Shown here: in pieces, positions 17,860-26,195 of the stretch | How positions within the stretch are numbered: the stretch's first letter is position 1 | Layout of the letters: each line of letters opens with the position of its first letter | Assembly (NCBI GenBank): GCA_020639255.1 | Contig: JACKGZ010000004.1 | Span: forward strand, 62,001 to 126,000 | Length of the DNA: 64,000 nucleotides | From: Phycisphaera sp. | GTDB taxonomy: Bacteria; Planctomycetota; Phycisphaerae; Phycisphaerales; UBA1924 | Direction of reading: 5' to 3' | The notes under the pieces: generated by a model | The model's database searches: none | The model's input: the letters and a program-made list of their open reading frames with translations, nothing else | What the model was told of the DNA's origin: nothing | Made by a program: the position numbers and the translations under genes

Positions 17860-19935
17860 ATGGATTCCCTGCTCGCCATCATCACGAAACTCGGTGACAT
17901 CGCCCTCATCCTTGTCGGGTTCGGGCTGGTTGTGTTCATCCACGAATTGGGCCACTTCTTGGCCGCGAAATGGGCCGGCGTGCGCGTGCTCGCGTTCTCG
18001 CTCGGATTCGGGCCTCCGATCATCACCTATCGCAAGGGGCTTGGATTCCGGAGAACCTCCACCGAGGACGAGTATCACCACTGGCTCGTCCTCAAATCGG
18101 ACGGCGCCGCCGCTCCCGAATCTCGCATGAGCCCGACAGAGTATCGGCTCAACGCGCTGCCGCTGGGTGGCTATGTCAAGATGCTCGGGCAGGACGACGC
18201 CGACCCGGGCTACCGCAGCAACGAGCCCGACAGCTACAACGTCGCGCCGGTGTGGAAGCGGATGGTGATCATCTGTGCGGGTGTGACGATGAACATGGCC
18301 ATGGCCGCCGCGTTGTACGTCGCGGTGTTCATGGCCGGACTCAAAACCGAAGCACCGGTCGTGGGCGATGTCATCGAGGGCTCCCCCGCCGCGATAGCCG
18401 TCGCCGATCGCGCAGCCGAGCTTGGCATCACCGAGCCGGGTCTTCAGCCGGGCGACACGATCCTCGCGATGAATGGTCGGCAACCAGCCTCATTCAACGA
18501 CATCCAGCTCGGGTCGGCGATGGCCAAGGCCGATGCGCCGATGGATATCGAAGTCTTGCGCCCGGGCCTCAATGAACACCTCCACTTCACGCTCACACCC
18601 GAAAAGAGCGAGCTCGGGCTTCTCACCATCGGCATCCTTCCATCATTTACGAACCAGGTCATCGACCCGACCTCAAACCGGTTGGCAGACACTGTGCGTC
18701 AGGTGATGAAAGATTCGGGGCTCGATGGTGCGCCGCTCGGCTCCAAGCTCGTCGCGATCAACGACAAACCCGTGACTCGCCCGAGTGAGTTCACGCGTCG
18801 GATCAGCCACGCCATGGGTGAGCCGGTCGAGCTGACGTTCGAAACCGAGGAAGGTCATCGCACCAGCACAACAGTCTCGCCCTGGCCAATCCTGGACGTC
18901 GACACCGTCCGTATCGCGGGCGAAAGCCGGCTCGTCCGCAGCATCCTTGGGCTTACGCCCGTGATGCGCGTGGGTGAGCTCGATCCCGAGACGAGCAAGG
19001 GCTACGCGCAAGGACTCCGCGAAGGCGATCTTTTCGTTCATCTCGGATCGGCGAGCTTTCCAAGCTCGGCGCGTGGGATGGCGGAGGTCTCGTCACGCGC
19101 CGGAAGTACCATCGATGCCACAGTACTCCGTGACGGTGAATTGATCGAACTCAACCTCAAAGTGACTCGCCAGGGTGTGATCGGTTTCAGCATCGATCCA
19201 CGTTATGAGTACACCACGCTCGCACAATCACCCACCGATACGGACGATGCGATCTCCGGTCTCCGGCCCGGATCTCGGGTGCTTTCGATCGACGGCAACA
19301 GTGTCGCGAGCTTCGCCGACATCGCACGTGAACTCCAACGAGCCGTCGCCGATGGGAAGACCGAGATTCCATTTGAAGTCAAGCTCCCGATCGCGTCCGT
19401 GGACGGAATCCGCGAGATCCGCACCCTTCCGATCGAGCTCAGTTCGGCACAAGTCGACCACCTGCGTGACATGGAGTGGGATCTGCCGCTCGTGGTCAAT
19501 CTCTTTGAGCCGGAAATGACCGTCCTCAAAGCCAGCGGCCCACTCGATGCGATCGCGATGGGCCTTCACGAAACCGACCGTGTCATGCGCACAACGTATC
19601 TCACCTTCATCCGGCTCTTCCAGGGCTCGATCTCGCCCAAGAACCTCAACGGCCCGGTCGGCATCGTGCACACGGGCACGATCGTCGCCGAGCGCGGCGT
19701 CATCTGGCTGCTCTTCTTCTTCGCGCTCGTCAACATCAACCTCGCGGTCGTCAACTTCCTGCCCATCCCGATCACCGACGGCGGGCACATGATCTTCCTC
19801 ATCTGGGAACAGATCACCGGTAAGCCCGTGTCCGTCGCGGTGCAGAACACGGCGACGCTCGCGGGGCTCGTGCTGATCGTCGCGGTCTTCCTCTTCGTGA
19901 CATACAACGACATCTCCAGGCTCCTCGGCTCATGA
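17860..19935 (+). CDS. rseP: RseP-like site-2 intramembrane metalloprotease with PDZ domains
   Basis: The 691-residue M50 family protease has the zinc-binding HELGH at residues 28-32 in the first membrane helix. The matching C-terminal NxxPxPxxDGG motif (NFLPIPITDGGHMIF) lies near residue 628. Between them lie PDZ-like segments with LQPGDTILAMNGRQ, LGSKLVAINDKPV and LRPGSRVLSIDGNSV. That suggests up to three PDZ modules and explains the length (E. coli RseP is 450). It would cut transmembrane substrates such as anti-sigma factors. AAGGA lies five bases before the ATG. It overlaps the next gene by 4 nt and heads the operon that includes deoC. Confidence 0.92.
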   Translation: MDSLLAIITKLGDIALILVGFGLVVFIHELGHFLAAKWAGVRVLAFSLGFGPPIITYRKGLGFRRTSTEDEYHHWLVLKSDGAAAPESRMSPTEYRLNALPLGGYVKMLGQDDADPGYRSNEPDSYNVAPVWKRMVIICAGVTMNMAMAAALYVAVFMAGLKTEAPVVGDVIEGSPAAIAVADRAAELGITEPGLQPGDTILAMNGRQPASFNDIQLGSAMAKADAPMDIEVLRPGLNEHLHFTLTPEKSELGLLTIGILPSFTNQVIDPTSNRLADTVRQVMKDSGLDGAPLGSKLVAINDKPVTRPSEFTRRISHAMGEPVELTFETEEGHRTSTTVSPWPILDVDTVRIAGESRLVRSILGLTPVMRVGELDPETSKGYAQGLREGDLFVHLGSASFPSSARGMAEVSSRAGSTIDATVLRDGELIELNLKVTRQGVIGFSIDPRYEYTTLAQSPTDTDDAISGLRPGSRVLSIDGNSVASFADIARELQRAVADGKTEIPFEVKLPIASVDGIREIRTLPIELSSAQVDHLRDMEWDLPLVVNLFEPEMTVLKASGPLDAIAMGLHETDRVMRTTYLTFIRLFQGSISPKNLNGPVGIVHTGTIVAERGVIWLLFFFALVNINLAVVNFLPIPITDGGHMIFLIWEQITGKPVSVAVQNTATLAGLVLIVAVFLFVTYNDISRLLGS

Positions 19936-20849
19936 CTGGCTTCATCGCGCTGCTCGCCATCGGGCTCGCGATCCTGTGGCTGCTCGGCGTGATCACCACC
20001 GCGTGGCGCCTCACACATCCGAACCGGCGCACCTACGCGTTCATGCTGAGGCGCGGCCTGCCGGGCGATCCGAGCGAACTACCTGGCGAACCCCGAGCAT
20101 TTACGCAATGGACACTCACCTCGCGCGGACGCGAACTGCCCGTCTGGGACATTGTGGGCGACGCTGCCGATGGCCCCGTGATCATTCTCACGCACGGCTG
20201 GGGCAATTCACGCTATGACGCGCTGCTCCGGCTCGCGCCGTTCCTGCCTCGCGCTTCGCGTGTCGTCGCATGGGATCAGCCCGGGCACGGCGATGCACCC
20301 GGAACGTGCGACCTGGGTGTCGGCGAAACGCAGGATCTCGCGGCACTCATCGAACGCATCGACGCAGAACGCATCGTTCTCTTCGGGTGGTCGCTCGGCG
20401 CTGGTGTCTCGATCGCAGCGGCGTCCAAGTCCGAGCGCGTCATCGCGGTCCTTGCGCAGGCCCCCTACCGCCTCGCCTACACGCCCGCTAAAGGCGTGCT
20501 CTCCGAGGCGGCGATGCCCTGGCGCGCGACGCTCTGGCCCGCGATGATGCTGATCGGGCTCGTCCGCGGACGCAAGCTCACCTGGGCAGGCCAGTGGCCC
20601 GGCTTTGATCGCGCGGCTTACGCGGCAAAGCTCGCCGCCCCGCTGCTCGTCATCCATGGCGAACAGGACCGCGTCTGCCCGCTGGAAGACGGGCGATCCA
20701 TCGCGGAGGCTGCGCCGGATGGGCGATTGGTTGTGCTCCCCGGCGCGCCGCACAACGGGCTCTGGGCGAATCCGGAGACGAAAGCCGCTCTGGAACGCGA
20801 GATCGGCGCGTTTCTGGACGGGGTTCTAAGCGAACCCTCGGCGACGTAG
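19932..20849 (+). CDS. Alpha/beta hydrolase with N-terminal membrane segment
   Basis: The 305-residue protein has an N-terminal hydrophobic helix (residues about 3-24) and an alpha/beta-hydrolase domain. The oxyanion region is ILTHGWG (near 85-91), the nucleophile elbow is GWSLGAG (S154), the acidic residue lies in HGEQDRVCP and the histidine in APHNGLW. The substrate is unknown. The ATG overlaps the rseP stop (ATGA), and deoC starts eight bases after its stop, so it is translated as part of the operon. A lipid or ester hydrolase facing the membrane is plausible but unproven. Confidence 0.88.
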   Translation: MTGFIALLAIGLAILWLLGVITTAWRLTHPNRRTYAFMLRRGLPGDPSELPGEPRAFTQWTLTSRGRELPVWDIVGDAADGPVIILTHGWGNSRYDALLRLAPFLPRASRVVAWDQPGHGDAPGTCDLGVGETQDLAALIERIDAERIVLFGWSLGAGVSIAAASKSERVIAVLAQAPYRLAYTPAKGVLSEAAMPWRATLWPAMMLIGLVRGRKLTWAGQWPGFDRAAYAAKLAAPLLVIHGEQDRVCPLEDGRSIAEAAPDGRLVVLPGAPHNGLWANPETKAALEREIGAFLDGVLSEPSAT

Positions 20850-20857
20850 AATGGGCT

Positions 20858-21829
20858 ATGCCCAAAGCGTTGATCCCGCCGAGCCCGACCGTTGACGCCA
20901 TCATGGCCACCGAGCGTGCCAAGTCGTTCACGACACGGTCCATCAAGAAAGAGTCGAAGGAGCAAGCCCTCAAGCTCGCGCTCTCGATGGTGGATCTGAC
21001 CACGCTCGAGGGCAAAGACTCGCCCGAGAAGGTGCGATCGATCTGCCGCAAGGCCGTCACGCCCATGCCCGGGCACCCGGACATCCCGAGCGTGGCCGCC
21101 GTCTGCTTCTACCCGAGCATGGTCAAGGTCGCGGCCGAAGCCCTGAAAGGCACGGGCGTCAAGATCGCATCGGTCGCGACGGGTTTCCCCTCGGGCCAGT
21201 ACCCGCTCGACGTGCGTCTGCGCGATACCGAGAAAGCCATCGAGGACGGCGCCGACGAGATCGACATGGTCATCAACCGCGGCGCGTTCCTGGCGGGTCA
21301 GCGCGACGTGGTGTACGACGAGATCCTCGCCGTGAGTCGCCTTTGCCGCGATGCATGGTCGGGCGATCGGCACGTGCACCTCAAGGTGATCCTCGAAACG
21401 GGCGAGCTCGAAACGCTCGACAACGTGCGCCTGGCGAGCGACATCGCGATCGCCGCGATGCTCGAAGCGAACCTGCTCGACGAACAGGGCGGCGGGTTCA
21501 TCAAGACGAGCACGGGCAAGGTCAGCCCCGCCGCCACGATGCCGGTGACGCTCGTCATGCTCGAAGCGATCCGCGACGCGCACCGGCGCGAAGGCGTCTT
21601 CGTCGGCATGAAGCCCGCCGGCGGCATCCGCACCGCCAAGGAAGCCTGGCACTACCTCTGCATGGTCAAGGAAACGCTCGAAGGCGTCGACAGCCACACC
21701 GGCTGCCATTGGCTGAGCCCCCACCTCTTCCGGTTCGGCGCCAGCAGCCTCGCCAACGACCTCCTGCGCCAGCTTGCGCATCTGCGAACCGGCGTGTACG
21801 CCGCGGGGTATGACTTCGCGGAGGCGTGA
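20858..21829 (+). CDS. deoC: Deoxyribose-phosphate aldolase DeoC
   Basis: The 323-residue class I aldolase splits 2-deoxyribose-5-phosphate into glyceraldehyde-3-phosphate and acetaldehyde. Visible motifs are VDLTTLEG, VCFYPSMV, ASVATGFPSG, EIDMVINRGAF, HLKVILETGEL, the Schiff-base lysine in FIKTSTGK (K216) and the second active-site lysine in GMKPAGGIR. Length resembles the longer DERA type (about 318) more than E. coli DeoC (259). Downstream in the same operon is an aldehyde dehydrogenase, which could oxidise the acetaldehyde. The stop shares one base with the next start (TGATG). Confidence 0.94.
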   Translation: MPKALIPPSPTVDAIMATERAKSFTTRSIKKESKEQALKLALSMVDLTTLEGKDSPEKVRSICRKAVTPMPGHPDIPSVAAVCFYPSMVKVAAEALKGTGVKIASVATGFPSGQYPLDVRLRDTEKAIEDGADEIDMVINRGAFLAGQRDVVYDEILAVSRLCRDAWSGDRHVHLKVILETGELETLDNVRLASDIAIAAMLEANLLDEQGGGFIKTSTGKVSPAATMPVTLVMLEAIRDAHRREGVFVGMKPAGGIRTAKEAWHYLCMVKETLEGVDSHTGCHWLSPHLFRFGASSLANDLLRQLAHLRTGVYAAGYDFAEA

Positions 21830-22458
21830 TGAAGCGCTTTGCGGCACGCATATCGATCTTCATCCTCTGCGGATTACTGACCACAGTCTTGACCAGCTGG
21901 GCCTCGGCGTACTGGTTAAATCCTCAAAATTACACTATTACATCGAATGACAACAATGCCTGGGTGAAGCGTGTGCCCAGTTCATGGCCTCGCTCATGCG
22001 ACCCTCCGACAACGATCTACCATTTCAGTTTCGCACAGTGCTACTGGCAAACCAACCGACTTTACTCACTCGATCATGACTTCGTGCTCTGGGACTATCG
22101 ATTTGGATGGCCAATGAATGCGATGTCGTATCAAATCACATTCCACTGGAATCGAGTTGATGGCAATGTTGATCAACGTATGGGATGGCTTGCCGACGGC
22201 ATCCACCTTCATCGCAAGTCGCATCCTGACTGGCGACTTCCTCTATGCCCAGATCCTATACCATTTGTAATTAATACTCTCGTCTACTCGGTCTTCTACT
22301 TACTCCTTGTTGGCGGTCTAACTGTTCTGTTGCGATTGATAAAGAAACGCACGCGTACACGGCAAGGCCAATGCCTGAAATGCGGCTACGACCTCGCCGG
22401 CCTCGAATCCTGCCCCGAGTGCAACACGCCAGCCCCGCAGAAAGCCCCCGTGTCATGA
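21829..22458 (+). CDS. Membrane protein with C-terminal zinc ribbon, tandem paralogue 1
   Basis: The function of this 209-residue protein is not recognised. It has an N-terminal membrane segment (IFILCGLLTTVLTSWASAYW), an extracytoplasmic Trp/Asn-rich region, a second membrane segment (FVINTLVYSVFYLLLVGGLTVLL) and a basic stretch. It ends with a zinc ribbon CLKCGYDLAGLESCPECNTP. The topology puts the ribbon in the cytoplasm if the N-terminus is inside. The DNA from about 21900 to 22330 is visibly richer in A+T than its neighbours, and codon choice differs. I chose the ATG at 21829, with GGAGG five bases upstream. It is followed, with a 4-nt overlap, by two paralogues. Confidence 0.78.
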   Translation: MKRFAARISIFILCGLLTTVLTSWASAYWLNPQNYTITSNDNNAWVKRVPSSWPRSCDPPTTIYHFSFAQCYWQTNRLYSLDHDFVLWDYRFGWPMNAMSYQITFHWNRVDGNVDQRMGWLADGIHLHRKSHPDWRLPLCPDPIPFVINTLVYSVFYLLLVGGLTVLLRLIKKRTRTRQGQCLKCGYDLAGLESCPECNTPAPQKAPVS

Positions 22459-23105
22459 TCAAACGGATCCTCGCATCGCTCATGCTCGGTGCTCTGCTGA
22501 CCTACGGCACCGCTTGGGCATGCTTTGCATGGTCTCCGACACTCGATGTGGTCTCTCTCGAATCAACCCCCGAAGACTCGCCTTGCTACACAGACACACC
22601 GTCACTTGCATATAAGGGCTGCATTGATGCACGTGGACTTGGGTGGACCGTACGTACCGAGTTCTATGACAGGTCCAACCACGGCTCTACGCCGCTTCAG
22701 GCACACACGCCTATGGATTATGCTCGTGCTGGGCTGCCCTTCTATGCCGTTCAGGCCAATGAACGGCTGGTAATCGACCGGGCTTTGTCTCAGAACTCGC
22801 CGAACCCGGTCTGGGTGTACGACACTTCGTGGGGAGCCCGAGTGCAAAGCGGCATCCCGATAGATTCGTCGTATCGCTCTGGGTGGGTTCCCACATATCT
22901 CCCTGTGACTGTGATTTGGCCGGGCTTTCTCGTGAACACGCTCATATACGCCAGTCTGGCGTGGGGTTTCTCTGCATTCATTTCCCTCCTTATCAAGCAG
23001 TCGCGCGTCCGCCGCGGTCTCTGCCCAAAATGCAAGTATGTACTCGCCACCCTCCCCTGCTGCCCCGAGTGCAACACGCCTGTGCCGCAGAGAGCCCCGG
23101 CATGA
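22455..23105 (+). CDS. Membrane protein with C-terminal zinc ribbon, tandem paralogue 2
   Basis: This 216-residue protein has the same layout as its neighbours. It has an N-terminal membrane segment (ILASLMLGALLTYGTAWACF), an extracytoplasmic domain with several cysteines, a second membrane segment (FLVNTLIYASLAWGFSAFISLL) and a basic RVRRG. It ends in a ribbon with CPKCKYVL and CCPECNTP. Shared marks with the first copy are the NTLxY start of helix two and the ribbon with its downstream PQ(K/R)AP tail. The ATG overlaps the preceding stop (ATGA). Base composition is intermediate. Function unknown. Confidence 0.76.
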   Translation: MIKRILASLMLGALLTYGTAWACFAWSPTLDVVSLESTPEDSPCYTDTPSLAYKGCIDARGLGWTVRTEFYDRSNHGSTPLQAHTPMDYARAGLPFYAVQANERLVIDRALSQNSPNPVWVYDTSWGARVQSGIPIDSSYRSGWVPTYLPVTVIWPGFLVNTLIYASLAWGFSAFISLLIKQSRVRRGLCPKCKYVLATLPCCPECNTPVPQRAPA

Positions 23106-23752
23106 TGCGCCGCATCCTGACCATCGCGCTTTTCCTGTTCATCGGCGCGGTGCTCTCGGTGCTGGTCGCGTGGGGGTGCGAGACTTTCTCGGGTGAATCG
23201 ATCGTTATCTCCTACGAGCAGCCGGCCGCCCCGTTCCTGATGCCGGGCATCTACGACCCGCCAGAGGACTGGACGGTCCAGACATGGGTGAGGTTCAAAG
23301 GCCTTGGCGTGCGCGGGGCGTGGACGACCGAGATGTTGTGGGCTGGCTCCACACTCGGCATGTCCAGCGACTCGACCAACCGCATCCGCATCCGCCACTA
23401 CTCGGGCTGGCCACTGCTCTGCATGGTGCGGAGCGATCCGTTCGACTCCGATCTCGGCATCGCCGCCAAGGGCGATGTGTGGGCCGTCGGGTTTGAGCCC
23501 CCATGGGCCTCTCGCATCGAACCACGCTACCGCGGCAAGAACCTCCCGCTGCGCCCGATGCCCGTGCGCTTCGCCGCAAACTCGGTGTTCTGGGGATTCG
23601 TCGCGTGGATCTGCACCTTCGGTGCGTGGCGATACCGCCGATGGAACCGGATCCGTCGCGGCCTCTGTATCCGCTGCAAATACGAACTCGCCGGCCTCGA
23701 AACTTGCCCCGAATGCGGCACTTCCGCCCGGCCGCGTAGAATGGAAGCATGA
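23102..23752 (+). CDS. Membrane protein with C-terminal zinc ribbon, tandem paralogue 3
   Basis: This is the third copy, 216 residues and fully G+C-rich like the genome. It has an N-terminal membrane segment (ILTIALFLFIGAVLSVLVAW), an extracytoplasmic domain with a YSGWP motif, a second membrane segment (FAANSVFWGFVAWICTFGAW), a basic RRWNRIRRG and a ribbon CIRCKYELAGLETCPECGTS. It overlaps the preceding gene by 4 nt at its start and the aldehyde dehydrogenase by 4 nt at its end. Coupled translation places it firmly in the deoC operon. Function unknown. Confidence 0.76.
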   Translation: MMRRILTIALFLFIGAVLSVLVAWGCETFSGESIVISYEQPAAPFLMPGIYDPPEDWTVQTWVRFKGLGVRGAWTTEMLWAGSTLGMSSDSTNRIRIRHYSGWPLLCMVRSDPFDSDLGIAAKGDVWAVGFEPPWASRIEPRYRGKNLPLRPMPVRFAANSVFWGFVAWICTFGAWRYRRWNRIRRGLCIRCKYELAGLETCPECGTSARPRRMEA

Positions 23753-25242
23753 CCACCGCCCCGCCTCCATCCCGTGCCAGCGTCATCGGGCCCGCCACCA
23801 TCGATGTGACCGGGCTCTGGGACTACGCCCCCGCGCCCGAGAGCGTGAAGCCCAAGCTCCGGGACCGCTACGGGCACTTCATCGATGGCAAGTTCGTCGA
23901 ACCAGCCCAGGGGCAGTACTTCCAGACCGTCAGCCCCTCGACGGAGCAGGTCATCGCCGAGGTCGCCGAGGGCTCGCAGGCGGACGTGGACCGGGCCGTG
24001 GCTGCGGCTCGCGACGCGTTGCCCAAGTGGACCGCCCTGCCCGCGATCGAGCGGGCCAAGTACATCTACCGTATCGCACGGCGTTTGCAAGAATGCGCCC
24101 GGGAGCTTGCGGTCGCCGAGTCGATGGACGGTGGCAAGCCCATCCGCGAGTCACGCGATGTTGACATCCCTCTGGCGGCGCAGCACTTCTTCTACCACGC
24201 CGGCTGGGCCGACAAGCTCGAATACGCCTTCGCCGGGCGGAACCCGAAACCCGTCGGCGTTTGCGGGCAGATCATCCCGTGGAACTTCCCGCTGCTCATG
24301 GCCGCGTGGAAGCTCGCGCCGGCCCTGGCCTGCGGCAACACCTGCGTCCTCAAACCCGCCGAGACCACGCCGCTGACCGCCCTCATGCTCGCGGAGATCT
24401 TCGAGGAAGTCGAGCTCCCGCCGGGCGTGGTGAACATCGTCACCGGCGCAGGCGCGACGGGCGCGGCTCTCGTCGAGCACTCGGGCATCGACAAGATCGC
24501 CTTCACGGGCAGCACAGCTGTCGGCAAGAAGATCGCCCAGCACTTCGCGGGCACGGGCAAGAAGCTGACGCTCGAACTCGGCGGCAAGAGCCCCAACATC
24601 ATCTTCGAGGACGCCTCGATCGACCAGGCCGTCGAGGGGATCGTGCAGGGCATCTACTTCAACCAGGGCCACGTCTGCTGCGCGGGCAGCCGGGTGTTCG
24701 TGCAGGAGAGCGTGCGCGACGAGGTCGTCGAGAAGCTCAAACGCCGCATGAATCAGCTCCGCGTGGGCGACCCGCTCGACAAGAACACGGATGTCGGCGC
24801 GATCAACTCCGAGGGCCAGCTCGCAACGATCAACACCTACCTCGCCGAGGGCAAGACGGGCGGCAGCACCTTCTGGCAGGCTGAGGGCGAGACGCCCGAT
24901 CGCGGCTACTGGTGCAAGCCCTGCCTCTTCGACAATGTCCAGCCCAGCGAAGTCATCGCACGCGAGGAGATCTTCGGCCCGGTCTTGGCGGTCATGACCT
25001 TCCGCACGCCGGCCGAGGCGATCGAGCGGGCGAATAACACGCCTTATGGCCTCGCCGCGGGCGTCTGGACCGACAAGGGCTCCAAGATCTTTGAGATCGC
25101 CAGCAAGCTCAAGGCGGGCGTCGTGTGGCTCAACACCTACAACAAGTTCGACGCCGCGAGCCCCTTCGGCGGGTTCAAGGAATCCGGCTTCGGTCGCGAG
25201 GGCGGCCTGCACGGGCTCCGCGCGTACACGAGGCTGAGCTAA
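23749..25242 (+). CDS. NAD(P)-dependent aldehyde dehydrogenase
   Basis: The 497-residue protein is a full-length ALDH. It shows the N-terminal HFIDGKFV, the nucleotide-binding PWNFPLLMAAWK and KPAETTPLT, FTGSTAVGK, the general base in LELGGKSPN (E near 277), the catalytic cysteine in QGHVCCAGSR (C310) and the C-terminal PFGGFKESGFGRE. It probably oxidises the acetaldehyde released by DeoC to acetate, as inferred from the shared operon; a broad substrate range is common in the family. The ATG overlaps the preceding stop (ATGA). The G+C-rich hairpin downstream at 25284-25313 is better placed as the terminator of the opposite gene. Confidence 0.93.
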   Translation: MTTAPPPSRASVIGPATIDVTGLWDYAPAPESVKPKLRDRYGHFIDGKFVEPAQGQYFQTVSPSTEQVIAEVAEGSQADVDRAVAAARDALPKWTALPAIERAKYIYRIARRLQECARELAVAESMDGGKPIRESRDVDIPLAAQHFFYHAGWADKLEYAFAGRNPKPVGVCGQIIPWNFPLLMAAWKLAPALACGNTCVLKPAETTPLTALMLAEIFEEVELPPGVVNIVTGAGATGAALVEHSGIDKIAFTGSTAVGKKIAQHFAGTGKKLTLELGGKSPNIIFEDASIDQAVEGIVQGIYFNQGHVCCAGSRVFVQESVRDEVVEKLKRRMNQLRVGDPLDKNTDVGAINSEGQLATINTYLAEGKTGGSTFWQAEGETPDRGYWCKPCLFDNVQPSEVIAREEIFGPVLAVMTFRTPAEAIERANNTPYGLAAGVWTDKGSKIFEIASKLKAGVVWLNTYNKFDAASPFGGFKESGFGREGGLHGLRAYTRLS

Positions 25243-25283
25243 CTTCGCAACGACAACCGAATCCATCTCATGGATTGAAAAGA

Positions 25284-25313
25284 AGCCGGCCCCGTCTGCT
25301 CACGGGGCCGGCT
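25284..25313 (-). terminator. Intrinsic terminator between convergent genes
   Basis: A perfect 12-bp stem (AGCCGGCCCCGT / ACGGGGCCGGCT) has a six-base loop. Read on the minus strand it is followed by TCTTTTC, so it ends the VPAP surface gene at 25344. It may also stop plus-strand transcripts from the aldehyde dehydrogenase, where the downstream T-content is weaker. Confidence 0.8.
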
Positions 25314-25343
25314 GTTCAATTCAATCTATCTACCGAGGTCGGA

Positions 25344-25997
25344 TTAGCGACGACGACGGACGGCGACGAGGCCGCCGAGGCCGAGCAACGCGGCCGAAGC
25401 CGGAGCCGGGACAACGGTTCCCTCGAAGCGGAACTCCGTGAAATTCGTGCCGTCGTTGTGATCGCCAACGCGGAAGGTGCCGGAGCTGCTGATGCCCTGG
25501 CCTCCGTCGGCGCGGGTGCCGTCAACAGCGTAGATGCGGAACTCGTTGGCGCCGGTCAGGCCGGAAAGGGCCGAAACGTTGGCGATCGAGTTGGTGAAAG
25601 CGGTACCCGACTGCGCGAAGCTGAAGATCGGGCTGGAGAAGCCGTCACCGCTCCAGTACACGGCGAGGCTGCCCGGGCCTGAGTTGGACGAGCGGCTGCC
25701 GAACCAAAGCGTGTCGAGATCGACCGAGTAGCCCGCGTCGACCGTGAAGCCGAAGCTGATGTAGTCGGTCGAATCGAGCGTGTCCCAACCATTCGAGTTC
25801 AGCGAGTTGCCGCCGGCGTTCGCGCCGAGGCCCGCGCCGCGGGTCATCGGAGTGCCGGTGACGTTGGCGGCCTGAGTGCCGACCGGGCTGGCGGCCTGAT
25901 CGCCGGGCTGACCGAAATTGACCCAACTGGTGATGACGTCGGCCGAAGCGGTGCCGGCGACGGCTGCGAGAACCGCAGCTGCTGCGAAAGTGCGCAT
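25344..25997 (-). CDS. Exported protein with VPAP (PEP-CTERM-like) sorting tail
   Basis: The 217-residue protein starts with a signal peptide (RTFAAAAVLAAVAGTASA). Its body is rich in Gly, Ser, Asn and Thr and has the feel of a beta-sandwich lectin-like domain (DYISFGFTVDAGYSVDLDTL, FRIYAVDG). The C-terminus reads VPAPASAALLGLGGLVAVRR: a Pro-containing motif, a hydrophobic helix and an arginine cluster, the tripartite PEP-CTERM type of sorting signal in the variant common in Phycisphaerae. It is probably secreted and processed by an exosortase-like or other system; none is in the window. The ATG at 25997 has GGAG eight bases upstream. The terminator at 25284-25313 follows. Confidence 0.83.
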   Translation of the reverse strand: MRTFAAAAVLAAVAGTASADVITSWVNFGQPGDQAASPVGTQAANVTGTPMTRGAGLGANAGGNSLNSNGWDTLDSTDYISFGFTVDAGYSVDLDTLWFGSRSSNSGPGSLAVYWSGDGFSSPIFSFAQSGTAFTNSIANVSALSGLTGANEFRIYAVDGTRADGGQGISSSGTFRVGDHNDGTNFTEFRFEGTVVPAPASAALLGLGGLVAVRRRR

Positions 25998-26195
25998 TGT
26001 CCTATCTCCCTCTCTGTTCGAAGTAAGTTTCGATCCCATGACCGGGGTATGAATCCCGGCTGTCTTCTCTCGCGAGCAGTATAGAGACTCGGGCTACCCC
26101 GTGAAGGGGTGGAAAGTACGATCTCGCACGGTTTCCACAAACAATGAGGTTTTTGTTCGGGAAAGCCCAGTGAGGCGGCGTGAATACGCTTGTCC

